Below are positions 35,902 to 45,296 of a stretch of DNA of 64,000 nucleotides, in pieces. Position 1 is the first letter of the stretch; the number at the start of each line of letters is the position of its first letter. The stretch is from positions 71,259 to 135,258 of the forward strand of contig NZ_FOIL01000002.1 of the NCBI RefSeq assembly GCF_900101295.1, written 5' to 3'. The stretch is from [Clostridium] aminophilum (GTDB taxonomy: Bacteria; Bacillota; Clostridia; Lachnospirales; Lachnospiraceae). The notes below the pieces were generated by a model. That model ran no database searches. It was not told the origin of the DNA and worked only from the letters and a program-made list of their open reading frames with translations. A program made the translations under genes and the position numbers.

Positions 35902-37341
35902 TCAGTGTTTTCGCCACGTTCCCGGATAGAACAGAACCAGCATCGGGAAAATCTCCAGACGCCCTGCCAGCATATCCAGAATCAGGATCACTTTGGAAAA
36001 ATTACTGAAAAATGCAAAATTGCAGGTCGGGCCGACCATAGAAAGACCCGGACCGATATTGTTGAACGTTGCCGCAACTGCGGTAAAGTTTGTAACCAGA
36101 TCCCATTCATCCAGCGATACCAGAAGCACCGATATCACAAAGATCAGCACGTAAGCAATCATAAAAACATTGATTGAACGCACGGTGTCATGCTCCACGG
36201 TTTTTCCGTCCATCTTGATCTTATGAACCATATTCGGATGGAGAAACAGTAGGATCTCTTTGTGCATGCTCTTAAAGAGGATGACCAGACGGGAAACCTT
36301 GAATCCGCCGCCGGTACTGCCGGCGCAGGCACCGCACAGCATCAGGATCACCAGAATCGTCTTCGAAAGCGGCGGCCAGAGATCAAAATCCGCCGTTGAG
36401 AACCCGGTCGTCGTAATGATGGCCGCAACCTGGAAAAATGCTTTCCGGAACGCTTCGCCGGCATTCTGGCACAGATGCAGGATATTCAGTGTAATGATCC
36501 CGACCGATACGGCAATGATGGTAAGATACGCTCTCGGCTCCTCGCTGGACCACGCTCCCCGGATGTTCTTCATCACGATCAGGAAGTAGGCGTTGAAATT
36601 GACACCGAACAGAATCATAAATACCGCGATGGTCATCTGCTGCAGAGGCGTATACGCACCGCAGCTCGCATTCAGAACGCCGAAGCCTCCGGTGCCGGCC
36701 GTTCCGAAAGAAATACACATCGTATCATAGAACGGCATTCCCTCCAGCGTAAGAAGCACCATCATGGCCGCCGTGATCGCGATGTAAATCTTGTACAGGA
36801 TCGCCGCCGTAGTCCGAACCTTCGGAAGCATGCGCTCCACGCTCGGCCCGGGGCTCTCTGCGCGCATCAGGTTCATGTGCGCTCCGCCGGTCAGCGGAAG
36901 AAGGCTCAGAATAAATACCAGAACGCCCATGCCGCCGACCCAGTGGGTGAAACACCGCCATACGTTGATGCAGTGCGGCAGGTCTTCCACCGAGGAGAAA
37001 ATGCTGGCTCCGGTCGTCGTAAATCCGGATACCGTCTCAAAAACCGCGTCAAACGGGTTGGTCAGAACCCCTGCGAACAGAAACGGCAGCGCGCCGAGGA
37101 CCGACAGCACGATCCAGGACAGTGACACGGTCACCATACTCTCCGCCGTGTAATAAACCATATTCTTCGGCTTTCGGAAGGTCAGCGGCATTCCGATCAG
37201 AAGGCAGATTCCCATCGTGATCACAAAGGACCATCCCTCCGGCTCGTGCCGCACAATGGAAGTGATCAGCGGAAGCAGCATAAATGCCGCCTCAAAATTG
37301 CAGATCCAGCCGAGAATATAGCGAATAATGGAATAATTCAT
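35902..37341 (-). CDS. trkH: Trk potassium uptake system membrane subunit TrkH
   Basis: The 479-residue membrane protein contains the four selectivity-filter-like loops of the TrkH/KtrB superfamily, e.g. ETVSGFTTTGASIF, CISFGTAGTGGFG, AIITTTGFSTADFD and the NNIGPGLSMVGP segment, with paired helices between them. It moves K+ across the cytoplasmic membrane under control of TrkA. It lies 11 bp after trkA, with an AGGAGT site, and the metal-regulator gene follows by 30 bp. Confidence 0.95.
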   Translation of the reverse strand: MNYSIIRYILGWICNFEAAFMLLPLITSIVRHEPEGWSFVITMGICLLIGMPLTFRKPKNMVYYTAESMVTVSLSWIVLSVLGALPFLFAGVLTNPFDAVFETVSGFTTTGASIFSSVEDLPHCINVWRCFTHWVGGMGVLVFILSLLPLTGGAHMNLMRAESPGPSVERMLPKVRTTAAILYKIYIAITAAMMVLLTLEGMPFYDTMCISFGTAGTGGFGVLNASCGAYTPLQQMTIAVFMILFGVNFNAYFLIVMKNIRGAWSSEEPRAYLTIIAVSVGIITLNILHLCQNAGEAFRKAFFQVAAIITTTGFSTADFDLWPPLSKTILVILMLCGACAGSTGGGFKVSRLVILFKSMHKEILLFLHPNMVHKIKMDGKTVEHDTVRSINVFMIAYVLIFVISVLLVSLDEWDLVTNFTAVAATFNNIGPGLSMVGPTCNFAFFSNFSKVILILDMLAGRLEIFPMLVLFYPGTWRKH

Positions 37342-37352
37342 AATCCCGACTC

Positions 37353-38708
37353 CTATTTTAAAATGTCACGGATGTCGTGAAGGCCCTTCTGGCTGGTCAC
37401 GACAACAACCGTATCCCCGCACATAATGCGGTCCTGTCCTCTCGGAATCGTGATCTTCCCGCCGCGCATGATGGCCGCGATCAGAAGATTGGATTTGAGA
37501 CTCAGTTCCATCAGCGTTTTGCTGGTCACTTCCGATTCGTCGCGAATCCGGAATTCCAGTGCTTCCGCCCGGCCGTCCAGAATATGATACAGCGTCTCGA
37601 CGTTGCTGCCGATGGAATTCTGCATGGCCCGGACATACTGAAGAATGTAATCGGCAGTAATGTACTTCGGGTAAATCAGCGACCCGAGATCCATCCTGCT
37701 GATCAGTTCGTCAAATGCGAGACGGTTGACCTTCGTCACGAGTTTTGCATCCGAATTATCCCTCGCATACAGCGATAAGAACACATTTTCCTCATCAATA
37801 TTGGTCAGTGTCACAAAGGATTCAACCGTTCCGAGACCTTCCTCGATCAAAAGATTCTTGTCCGTTCCGTCCCCGTGGATCACAATCGTGTTTTCCAGTT
37901 TCTCGCTGAGTTCTTCACAGCGTTCTCTGGACTGCTCGATGATCTTCACGCGGATCTTCATGCTCTCCAGAAGCCGCGCCAGATAATAGGCGATGGTTCC
38001 GCCGCCCACAATCATCGTGCTTGAGACCTGATTGGTCTTCAGTCCGATCTTCCGGAAAAATGCTGCCGAATTCTCCGGCGAAGCAATGATGGAAACCATA
38101 TCTTCATCATGAATAATATATTTTCCGTCTGGAATGGCGACTTCGTCCCCTCTCTCGACTCCGCTGATCAGAACATCACAGTGGTACTTGTTGTCGATCT
38201 CCATGACGGACAGTCCGTCCAGGCCGAACTCATGCTTCACCTTGAACTTCAGAAGCTCGATCTTTCCCTTAGCAAACGTATCAATCTGGATTGCGGACGG
38301 AAACCGAAGCACTCTGGAGATTTCATTGGCGGCCGCAAGCTCCGGGTTGATGATCATGGAGATTCCCATCTGTTCCTTGATGAATCCGATCTCATTCGAA
38401 TAAATCGGATTGCGGACACGGGCAATGGTATGGCAGTGCCCAACTTTCCGCGCAATCAGACAGCAGAGAAGGTTTAATTCATCGGAGTTCGTCACGGAAA
38501 TAAAAATATCCGCGGTCTGAATTCCGGCTTCCCTCTGAGTGGTAATCGATGCACCATTGCCCACCAGGCGGATCGCATCGATGTCCTGAGATACCTTATC
38601 CAGTTTTTCCGCGGACATATCAACCAGAACGACATTGTGGTTTTCTGCCACCAGCTGGGAAGCAAGTGCAGTTCCAACCTTGCCGCATCCTATAACAATC
38701 ACATTCAT
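37353..38708 (-). CDS. trkA: Trk system NAD-binding regulatory subunit TrkA
   Basis: The 451-residue protein has two repeats of an RCK-N Rossmann domain plus RCK-C domain. The first begins MNVIVIGCGKVGTALASQL and the second SSTMIVGGGTIAYYLARLLE. RCK-C domains follow each (EFGLDGLSVMEIDNKY; EVTSKTLMELSLKSN). TrkA gates TrkH in response to nucleotides. The ATG at 38708 has a GGAGG site. It is the first gene of the trkA-trkH-regulator operon. Confidence 0.95.
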   Translation of the reverse strand: MNVIVIGCGKVGTALASQLVAENHNVVLVDMSAEKLDKVSQDIDAIRLVGNGASITTQREAGIQTADIFISVTNSDELNLLCCLIARKVGHCHTIARVRNPIYSNEIGFIKEQMGISMIINPELAAANEISRVLRFPSAIQIDTFAKGKIELLKFKVKHEFGLDGLSVMEIDNKYHCDVLISGVERGDEVAIPDGKYIIHDEDMVSIIASPENSAAFFRKIGLKTNQVSSTMIVGGGTIAYYLARLLESMKIRVKIIEQSRERCEELSEKLENTIVIHGDGTDKNLLIEEGLGTVESFVTLTNIDEENVFLSLYARDNSDAKLVTKVNRLAFDELISRMDLGSLIYPKYITADYILQYVRAMQNSIGSNVETLYHILDGRAEALEFRIRDESEVTSKTLMELSLKSNLLIAAIMRGGKITIPRGQDRIMCGDTVVVVTSQKGLHDIRDILK

Positions 38709-38903
38709 GAATCCGTATCCTCCAACGGTGAACTCATTCCGCACCGTATTATTGTTCCATTTTCAAAGATATTTTATCAGATGCGGATATAAAATGCAAT
38801 CCGACGGGAATTGTGATAGAATATCCTTCGATATGTTGGGAACGGTTCGGATCCCGGACCGTCCGGCATCACAGCAATACATTTACAGGGGAGTTTGAAA
38901 AAA

Positions 38904-40364
38904 ATGACGGAGAAAAACCATCACCGTTCCGCATTGAAACGAAGCGATGGACACCGGCCGGAAAGCCGGAAACGATTAAACAATAGAAAGACCGGAGACG
39001 ATCCGCAGGAGCGTCCGGAGGTTCGAGGACGTAATGCTTCCCGGTCTTCCGATGTGCAGCGCCCAAAACGCGGCCAAGTCCGCTCCTCTGATTCCCGGAG
39101 CCGGAACCGTTATTCCGATGGGCCGACGGGAAAACGCGGGGGAAACCGGCGTTCCGATGCGGACTATCAGCGACCGGTCAGAAGCAGGCGGCACCGCAAG
39201 TCGGGAATCTCCCTGATCTCTGCCTATCTGATGAGGATTCTGTTCCTTTCGGTCATGCTGGCAGTCATCATATTTGCGGGAAAGGGAATTGCCGGAGTCT
39301 TCTTCCGAGCCGAGGCGGAAACAGCGGCGCAGACCGCAGCCTCTTCCGAGGCGGCCGAGACGCCGTTCGAAGAAACTGCCGAAGAAAACGAATCCCGGGA
39401 AGAGACAACCGAATCCAGCCAGAATCTCATCCAGTCAAACGGCAGAACGCTGGATATCACAAAGCCAATGGTCGCCCTCACCTTTGATGACGGTCCGTAC
39501 CCGGAAGTCGGCAATGCGATCATGGATGAAATGGACAAAGTAGGCGGACGCGCCACCTTTTTCCTGGTCGGAACACGGGTTCCGGGATATGCGGAGGAAG
39601 TCCGCCGCATGGCGACGGAGGGGCACGAGATCGCCAACCATTCCTTTGATCACGACGAATCTCTCTCCAAAAAGGGAGCAGCATATGTGGCGGAAGAATT
39701 CCAGAAATGCAATTCCGTCATCGAGGAAGTCTGCGGTGTCCGGCCGACGGTGCTCCGACTGCCGGGAGGCATTATCTCCAATGCGGTGCGTCAGGGTGTT
39801 CCGATGCCGATGTTCCATTGGAGTGTCGATACGCAGGACTGGAAAACGAGAAACACACAGTCGACCATCGATTCCGTGATCGGTCATGTCAAGGACGGCG
39901 ACATCGTGCTGATGCATGAGCTCTACCCTTCCACCGGCGAAGCCTGCCGAACCATCATTCCTCGGCTTGCCGAACAGGGTTTCCAGCTGGTGACCATCTC
40001 GGAGCTCTATAACCTGAAAGCGGCGGATGTTCAGCTGAAACTCGACCGCCAGTACACGGACTTCCGTCCGGAAACCGTCGCAAAACTCCGTGCGGAACAA
40101 GGCACACAGCCGGCCGCTCCGACACCGGAAACAACTGCTGCGAAGACCGGTGCCGATACCGATTCTCAGGCCGGGAATGCTTCTGCCGGCGCCGACGGAT
40201 CTGCCGAAAAAACCGCCGGTTCCGAAGCGGATGCCTCACCGAAGGGACCGGCGTCTGAATCTGCGGCAGCCGATGCTTCCTCCACGAACGCAAAAAAAGG
40301 GCCGGCCATCGCCAGCTACGCCTATTCGGGAAACACAAGCATCAAACTTTACGGATCATCATAA
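38904..40364 (+). CDS. membrane-anchored polysaccharide deacetylase (NodB domain)
   Basis: The 486-residue protein has a strongly basic, Arg/Ser-rich cytoplasmic N-terminus (1-100), one transmembrane helix (about 107-128), an Ala/Glu linker, a NodB domain (about 185-390) and a low-complexity Ala/Ser/Thr tail. The NodB motifs are TFDDGP (193-198), the zinc-binding NHSFDH (H246, H250), LRLPGG and LMHELY. Such enzymes N-deacetylate peptidoglycan or other wall glycans. The ATG at 38904 is chosen over a TTG nine bases upstream that sits on the GGGGAG site. Confidence 0.92.
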   Translation: MTEKNHHRSALKRSDGHRPESRKRLNNRKTGDDPQERPEVRGRNASRSSDVQRPKRGQVRSSDSRSRNRYSDGPTGKRGGNRRSDADYQRPVRSRRHRKSGISLISAYLMRILFLSVMLAVIIFAGKGIAGVFFRAEAETAAQTAASSEAAETPFEETAEENESREETTESSQNLIQSNGRTLDITKPMVALTFDDGPYPEVGNAIMDEMDKVGGRATFFLVGTRVPGYAEEVRRMATEGHEIANHSFDHDESLSKKGAAYVAEEFQKCNSVIEEVCGVRPTVLRLPGGIISNAVRQGVPMPMFHWSVDTQDWKTRNTQSTIDSVIGHVKDGDIVLMHELYPSTGEACRTIIPRLAEQGFQLVTISELYNLKAADVQLKLDRQYTDFRPETVAKLRAEQGTQPAAPTPETTAAKTGADTDSQAGNASAGADGSAEKTAGSEADASPKGPASESAAADASSTNAKKGPAIASYAYSGNTSIKLYGSS

Positions 40365-40406
40365 GCGTGATCATGTCACCGGAAACTTCAAAGATCTTTC
40401 CACAAT

Positions 40407-40438
40407 AAAAGAGCTGCCGGATTCCCGGCAGCTCTTTT
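40407..40438. terminator. bidirectional intrinsic terminator
   Basis: A perfect 14-bp stem (AAAAGAGCTGCCGG and complement) with an ATTC loop has T-runs on both strands. It ends the deacetylase mRNA and, 265 bp beyond its stop, the minus-strand HD-GYP transcript. Confidence 0.88.
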
Positions 40439-40702
40439 ATCCCATATGCTTCCCGATGTGTTTGATCCGACACATCCAGCAATAACAACATCCCCAGATT
40501 TATATCATCATCCCCAGTATCTGTCTGATTCATCCGGCCTTCCGCAGGTCGCGTCTCCTGCCTCAGCCATCTGTTCCATGTTCGGAAAGATATGGACACC
40601 TTCCTTCAGCAGAACATCCCCGGACCGCTGAATGACTGTGTTTTATTATGGCAGTATTATATAAAGGGCACCTTCACAAAACCATCACACAAATAACAAA
40701 AA
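40439..40702. other. intergenic stretch after the deacetylase gene
   Basis: No gene, promoter or repeat that I can support was seen here. Confidence 0.4.
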
Positions 40703-43054
40703 CTATTTCCGTGTGATCCAGCTCTCGATTTCCGCATTTTCACTGCATTTTTCCGCATTATCCGCGTTTTTCCACGCCTCACTCTTTTCATATTCTTTCA
40801 GAATGCTGCCGTCAAGTTTTCCCTCCGAAACCATTTCTTCCAGAATCTGAAGGGCCCTGCCCACGTTCATGGAATCCCGATACGGACGATCTGCCGCGGT
40901 CAGCGCCTCAAAAATATCCAGAATGGTAATGAGTCTCGCCGGCCAGCTGAGGGATTCCGCCGTCAGATGATTCGGATAACCGCTTCCGTCCAGAAATTCG
41001 TGGTGCGTGCCTGCCCAGGAGGCAACATGCCGGAAGTTCTTCGGGAAATTCAGCGCCCGCAGCATTCTCGATGTATAGACAACGTGATCCTGCATAATCT
41101 TCCGCTCTTCATCCGTCAGCGTTCCCTTCCGGATCATCAGCTCCCGGCTCTCCTCTTTCGTGAGTTTCGGTTTCATGGATCCGTCCGCATCCCGGTAGTC
41201 GGAAGAAGCGATCTCCCGGACGCGCCGGATGGTGTCATCACTCAGATATCCGGCCCGGTTGACCTCAAGAAGAAACTCATACTCCTCCCAGAGTTCTTTT
41301 TTCCGCGCCTCCATCTCCGTTTCCGTCATCATCCCCTTTGCCGTTTCCAGCATCAGGATCAGCTCCCGGCGATGATACCGCCCCGTCATTTTTTCAAAAT
41401 GTTTGTCCGTCAGGCGCTGTGATTTGTCCATGACGTCAATCGGAGTCGCAAGCTTTCCGATATCATGCAGCCAGACACTCATCAGCAGTTCCTGCCGCCC
41501 GTTCTCATCCATTGCGTAAGGGCCGTCTGTCCGTTCCTCGTAATCCAGAAACGCCGCGCAGTATTCCGCCATATTGCGGGAGTGGTTTGCATTGTAGGGT
41601 GTTCGCGCGTCCAGCCCCGCCGAGATGCCGCGGACAAAGCCATTTAAGAGCTCTGTCACATTTTTTTCGTGGGCGATGTTGGAAATGCACACGCCGGCCT
41701 GCGACGCGATGGCATTTACCATCTCCTCGTCCTGAACGGTAAAGCTGATCAGACGTCCCGCCGGATCCAGCGCATTGATCAGCTGAAGGACTCCGATGAC
41801 TTCGCCGGAAATGTCCTCCATCGGCACGACCATCACCGATCTGGTCCGGTATCCCGTCATGGCATCATACTTTCGGGGTCCGGAAAAGTCATAGGAACCG
41901 CTGGAGCTGACATCCTCGATATTGATGATTTTTCTGGAAAGCGCCGCTGCCGCGCAGACATTGGTCGGAGAAAGCGGAACCGGCGGCAGATTGATCGGAT
42001 CTTTTGTCCCTCCCTTAAAGACACCGAGAGATTTGTTGATCATGATCCGGAAATGAAGCCGGTTATCCCGTTCCAGCGTATAGAGTGTTCCGCCGTCTGC
42101 CCGCGTGATCTCCATCGCCGAACGGATAATGTGCTCGAACAGCCTTGTTCTGTCCTTCTCCGAATTCATCCGGACACTGATATTGATCAGACTGCGGAGT
42201 TTATCCAGCTGTCCGCTGTCTTTGCCGCTGTTGCAGAATCCCGGAATCCGTCCGCCCAGAACAAACCGGAGCCCTCCGTACGCAAAGAACAGATGGGGAT
42301 ATTTTTCCCGGAATTCGTGTTCGCGGACATCCAGATCCTGATCGGTGGCAAAGGGACTGTGATGCGAGATGGCGATGGCACCGACGCCGGCCTTCCGTGC
42401 GATCTCCACCCCCATCTCCGCGGTAGAGTGCCCCCACTCGGAATGGTTTTCGTAATCGGCCTTCGTCATACTCCCGTCATAGACAATCAGATCCGTATTT
42501 TGGGAAAACACGATCAGTTTCCGGTCCGCGCCCCCGTCGTGGTTGAAATCCGACGCGATGACCGCCGAATGTCTGCTTCCGTCCAGACGGTAGAGCGTGC
42601 ATCCGCCGGGGTGATTGGATTTCATGGTCTCCACCGTGATCGGCCCGATCGAAAAAGGTTCCGGTCCGAGCTCATGATAATGGACCTCTCGATCCAGCTC
42701 TTCCGGATAAACCGGCCAGATCGGAGGTCCTACCAGTCGTTTGATCTGTTCTTCTATCGTCAGGCCGTTAAAGGTATTGCCGTAGATGTGAAGCGGTTTC
42801 TGCTTCATCATCGGAATCAGCTGAAAGAGGCCTGCAATATGATCCAGATGGGAATGGGAAATCAGAAGATGAAGCTCCGGCAGTTCATCCAGAATCGCTC
42901 CCGCCCGCTGCACACCCGTACCGCAGTCCACCATGACCGAAGTACCGTCGAGGGTGACCAGATAGCAGGATGTGTGCTTCCCGTATGCGTCAAATTCTTC
43001 GCCGTTTGCCGGAGTGCTTCCCCGAACTCCCAAAAAAATGATTGAATCATCCAT
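40703..43054 (-). CDS. metallo-beta-lactamase / GAF / HD-GYP three-domain phosphodiesterase
   Basis: The 783-residue protein has three regions. Residues 1-265 are an MBL-fold phosphodiesterase-like domain with the zinc motif HSHLDH (67-72), SDFNHDG and a late ISHHSPF. Residues 300-465 are a GAF domain (LFEHIIRSAMEITRADGGTL, then IGVLQLINA). Residues 470-760 are an HD-GYP domain with WLHDIGKL (H530-D531) and HHEFLDGSGYP (684-694), the c-di-GMP phosphodiesterase signature. A long insertion separates these HD-GYP motifs. It is cytoplasmic by sequence, since there are no membrane helices. It follows cheB by 30 bp, suggesting a signalling operon. Confidence 0.9.
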   Translation of the reverse strand: MDDSIIFLGVRGSTPANGEEFDAYGKHTSCYLVTLDGTSVMVDCGTGVQRAGAILDELPELHLLISHSHLDHIAGLFQLIPMMKQKPLHIYGNTFNGLTIEEQIKRLVGPPIWPVYPEELDREVHYHELGPEPFSIGPITVETMKSNHPGGCTLYRLDGSRHSAVIASDFNHDGGADRKLIVFSQNTDLIVYDGSMTKADYENHSEWGHSTAEMGVEIARKAGVGAIAISHHSPFATDQDLDVREHEFREKYPHLFFAYGGLRFVLGGRIPGFCNSGKDSGQLDKLRSLINISVRMNSEKDRTRLFEHIIRSAMEITRADGGTLYTLERDNRLHFRIMINKSLGVFKGGTKDPINLPPVPLSPTNVCAAAALSRKIINIEDVSSSGSYDFSGPRKYDAMTGYRTRSVMVVPMEDISGEVIGVLQLINALDPAGRLISFTVQDEEMVNAIASQAGVCISNIAHEKNVTELLNGFVRGISAGLDARTPYNANHSRNMAEYCAAFLDYEERTDGPYAMDENGRQELLMSVWLHDIGKLATPIDVMDKSQRLTDKHFEKMTGRYHRRELILMLETAKGMMTETEMEARKKELWEEYEFLLEVNRAGYLSDDTIRRVREIASSDYRDADGSMKPKLTKEESRELMIRKGTLTDEERKIMQDHVVYTSRMLRALNFPKNFRHVASWAGTHHEFLDGSGYPNHLTAESLSWPARLITILDIFEALTAADRPYRDSMNVGRALQILEEMVSEGKLDGSILKEYEKSEAWKNADNAEKCSENAEIESWITRK

Positions 43055-43084
43055 GTTGTGTTCCTGCTGTTTGTGATTCCGTTC

Positions 43085-44158
43085 TCAGGAATTCAGTTCT
43101 TTTACAATCAGTGCCGGAATGGTGTTCAGCGGGGCAACGGTCTGCACCGCGCCGCACTTTGCCGCTTCCATCGGCATTCCGTATACCACGCAGGTTTCCT
43201 TGTCCTGCCCGATCGTATAAGCTCCGCGGTCCCGCATCTTCAGAAGACCGGAGGCACCGTCCGACCCCATACCGGTCAGAATCACACCGATCGCTTTTTC
43301 ACCGGCCACTTCCGCAACAGAGTCAAACAGAACGTCCACCGACGGTGCCACGTTGTGCACCTTTTCTCCCTCTTCACAGATGACCGTATAATCCGAACCA
43401 TGGCGGGAGAGCCTCATGTGAAGACCGCCCGGCGCAATCAGAATCAGTCCCCGGCGGACCAAGTCACCGTTTTTCGCCTCGCGGACCTCCATCTTGCAGA
43501 TCCGGTTCAGTCTTTCCGCAAACATTTCGGTAAAACCGGCCGGCATATGCTGGGTGATGACAATGCCGGGGGTCGACTCCGGCAGATTCCGGACAACCGC
43601 TACGATCGCCTCGGTTCCGCCCGTAGAGGCTCCGATCGCGATCAGATCACGCTTTGAATTGCTGCGGATCACCGCACCGGAGATGTCTTCTTCGGCCGGC
43701 TCCGGCTTTTTGCCCAGAGACGGAGCCGCCACCTTCCGGAGCGGAAGGTGAACCTTGGCACGGGACGCCGCCACAATTTTCAGTTTTATCTTAAAAGCAA
43801 AAGAAGTAACGTTATCACCCTCATAGCTGTCCGGCTTGTGGACAAAATCCACCGCACCGGCCGCCAGTGCATCAAACACCCGCATGTCCAGTGTGGAGAC
43901 CAGCACAACCGGGATCGGGAACGCCGGAAGAAGACGTCCCAGAAATTCCAGTCCACTCATCCTTGGCATTTCAATGTCCAATGTGACGACATCCGGCTTT
44001 GCCGCCGGAATCTTATTGGCTGCATCAAACGCGTCCACGGCCGTTCCGACAACCTCGAAGCGATCGTCGTCACCGATACACTTTGTCAGGAAACTGCGAA
44101 ATACCATCGAGTCATCCACAATAAATACTCTGATTTTTTTCTCTTCGGTCACGTTCAT
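43085..44158 (-). CDS. cheB: chemotaxis methylesterase/deamidase CheB
   Basis: The 357-residue protein has a receiver domain (FIVDDSMVFRSFL, phosphoacceptor D61 in TLDIEMPRMSG, Lys in FVHKPD) and a C-terminal methylesterase domain with catalytic S178 (GASTGG), H204 (TQHMP) and D300 (TGMGSDGA). It demethylates chemoreceptors after phosphorylation by CheA. No cheA, cheW or cheR is adjacent, so it is an orphan within this window. An ATG at 44158 or a GTG six bases later could be the start. Confidence 0.95.
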   Translation of the reverse strand: MNVTEEKKIRVFIVDDSMVFRSFLTKCIGDDDRFEVVGTAVDAFDAANKIPAAKPDVVTLDIEMPRMSGLEFLGRLLPAFPIPVVLVSTLDMRVFDALAAGAVDFVHKPDSYEGDNVTSFAFKIKLKIVAASRAKVHLPLRKVAAPSLGKKPEPAEEDISGAVIRSNSKRDLIAIGASTGGTEAIVAVVRNLPESTPGIVITQHMPAGFTEMFAERLNRICKMEVREAKNGDLVRRGLILIAPGGLHMRLSRHGSDYTVICEEGEKVHNVAPSVDVLFDSVAEVAGEKAIGVILTGMGSDGASGLLKMRDRGAYTIGQDKETCVVYGMPMEAAKCGAVQTVAPLNTIPALIVKELNS

Positions 44159-44189
44159 TACCTCATCAAATTCTCATATCAGACTGGAT

Positions 44190-45044
44190 TTACAGTTTGT
44201 CAGAAGAAGTCCCCTCTGGATCATTGCCCAGAACCCTCTCGATATGCATCGCAAGATACCCAATCTCCGCCTTATGATAACTCCGTTTCATCCCACGGCC
44301 AAGCTCATCGCAGATGCGCTGCGCGATCTCATAGGACACCGGATAGTTTTCTTTCATGTACTGGTTCAGATTCAGGTTCATGGGTTCGTCCGTCAGAATC
44401 CTCCGCACCATAAAACGGATGTGATTCATCATCCGGTTATAGCCGAGTGACATCACTTCAATGTGTCTTCCGGTCTCCTGCTCAATCAGGGAAATGCAGA
44501 AGCGGACCAGCTCCGCCGTTTTCAGTGCTTCCGATACTTTTTCGTCTTCGATCGCCGTATGCACATGAAGCGCAATATACCCGATCTCATCATTTGAAAT
44601 ATCGACATGAAAAGCCTCATGAATAAGAGCGGATGCACATTGTGCCACCTTGTATTCCTTGTGAAACAGAAGCTGAATGTCCGCGTTCAGAGGATTGCGA
44701 ATTTCCTCCTTTTTCTTCATGCGTTGAACCGCAAACGCGATATGATCCGCCATCGGAAAAAGAATCGAACGGTCAATGCGGCCGAACTCCTGTTCCGCCG
44801 CGTTGAGAATGCTGTCTGCCACCTCCAGACACTCGGGAGCAACGTCTTTCACAATTGCCATAGCCTCTCCGCGTTCCGATGTCTCTTTCAGAGAATACAT
44901 CGTATCTTCCGGCCGCGCTTCAATTCTCTCCGTCGGCTTCCGGTTAAAACCGATTCCCTTTCCGAGGATAAGATACATCTGCTGATCGTCGCTGTTCAGC
45001 GCAATCACAGAATTATGATTCAATACTTTTCGAATTCGGAACAT
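44190..45044 (-). CDS. BglG-family transcriptional antiterminator, GlcT/LicT type
   Basis: The 284-residue protein has the co-antiterminator RNA-binding domain (residues 1-58: RIRKVLNHNSVIALNSDDQ, LILGKGIGF) and two PTS regulation domains with the paired histidines (MADHIAFAVQRM and GYIALHVHTA in PRD1; NHIRFMVRRI and GYLAMHIERV in PRD2). It binds a RAT hairpin in target mRNAs when PTS sugar is available. A RAT-like hairpin is visible in the leader of the PTS gene upstream (47720-47749), which is therefore the likely target. Confidence 0.93.
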   Translation of the reverse strand: MFRIRKVLNHNSVIALNSDDQQMYLILGKGIGFNRKPTERIEARPEDTMYSLKETSERGEAMAIVKDVAPECLEVADSILNAAEQEFGRIDRSILFPMADHIAFAVQRMKKKEEIRNPLNADIQLLFHKEYKVAQCASALIHEAFHVDISNDEIGYIALHVHTAIEDEKVSEALKTAELVRFCISLIEQETGRHIEVMSLGYNRMMNHIRFMVRRILTDEPMNLNLNQYMKENYPVSYEIAQRICDELGRGMKRSYHKAEIGYLAMHIERVLGNDPEGTSSDKL

Positions 45045-45168
45045 GAGCTGCCTTCCTGTCTTTCTGACTTCCTCCGCCGGCCGGGGCCGGTGGATTCTTT
45101 CTTATCATAGCATAGAATCCGGCAAATCTCCCATTTTTGTTTAAAAGCGGCATTCGCCCGTTGCCCGC

Positions 45169-45215
45169 AAAAAAAGAACGGACGCTCTTCCGAAAACCAA
45201 AAGAGCATTCCGTTC
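45169..45215 (-). terminator. intrinsic terminator after the PTS gene
   Basis: On the minus strand a long stem (45201-45215 with 45176-45189, allowing one mismatch and one bulge) is followed by seven T residues. It lies about 85 bp past the PTS stop, before the antiterminator gene, which therefore may have its own promoter or depend on read-through. Confidence 0.8.
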
Positions 45216-45296
45216 CGTATACCGGTCAGCAGACAGTTTTGCCTCGCCCCCCGAAAAAAGCGGGAAACCGTGGCCTACGTTCGCTTCCTGAGGTTG

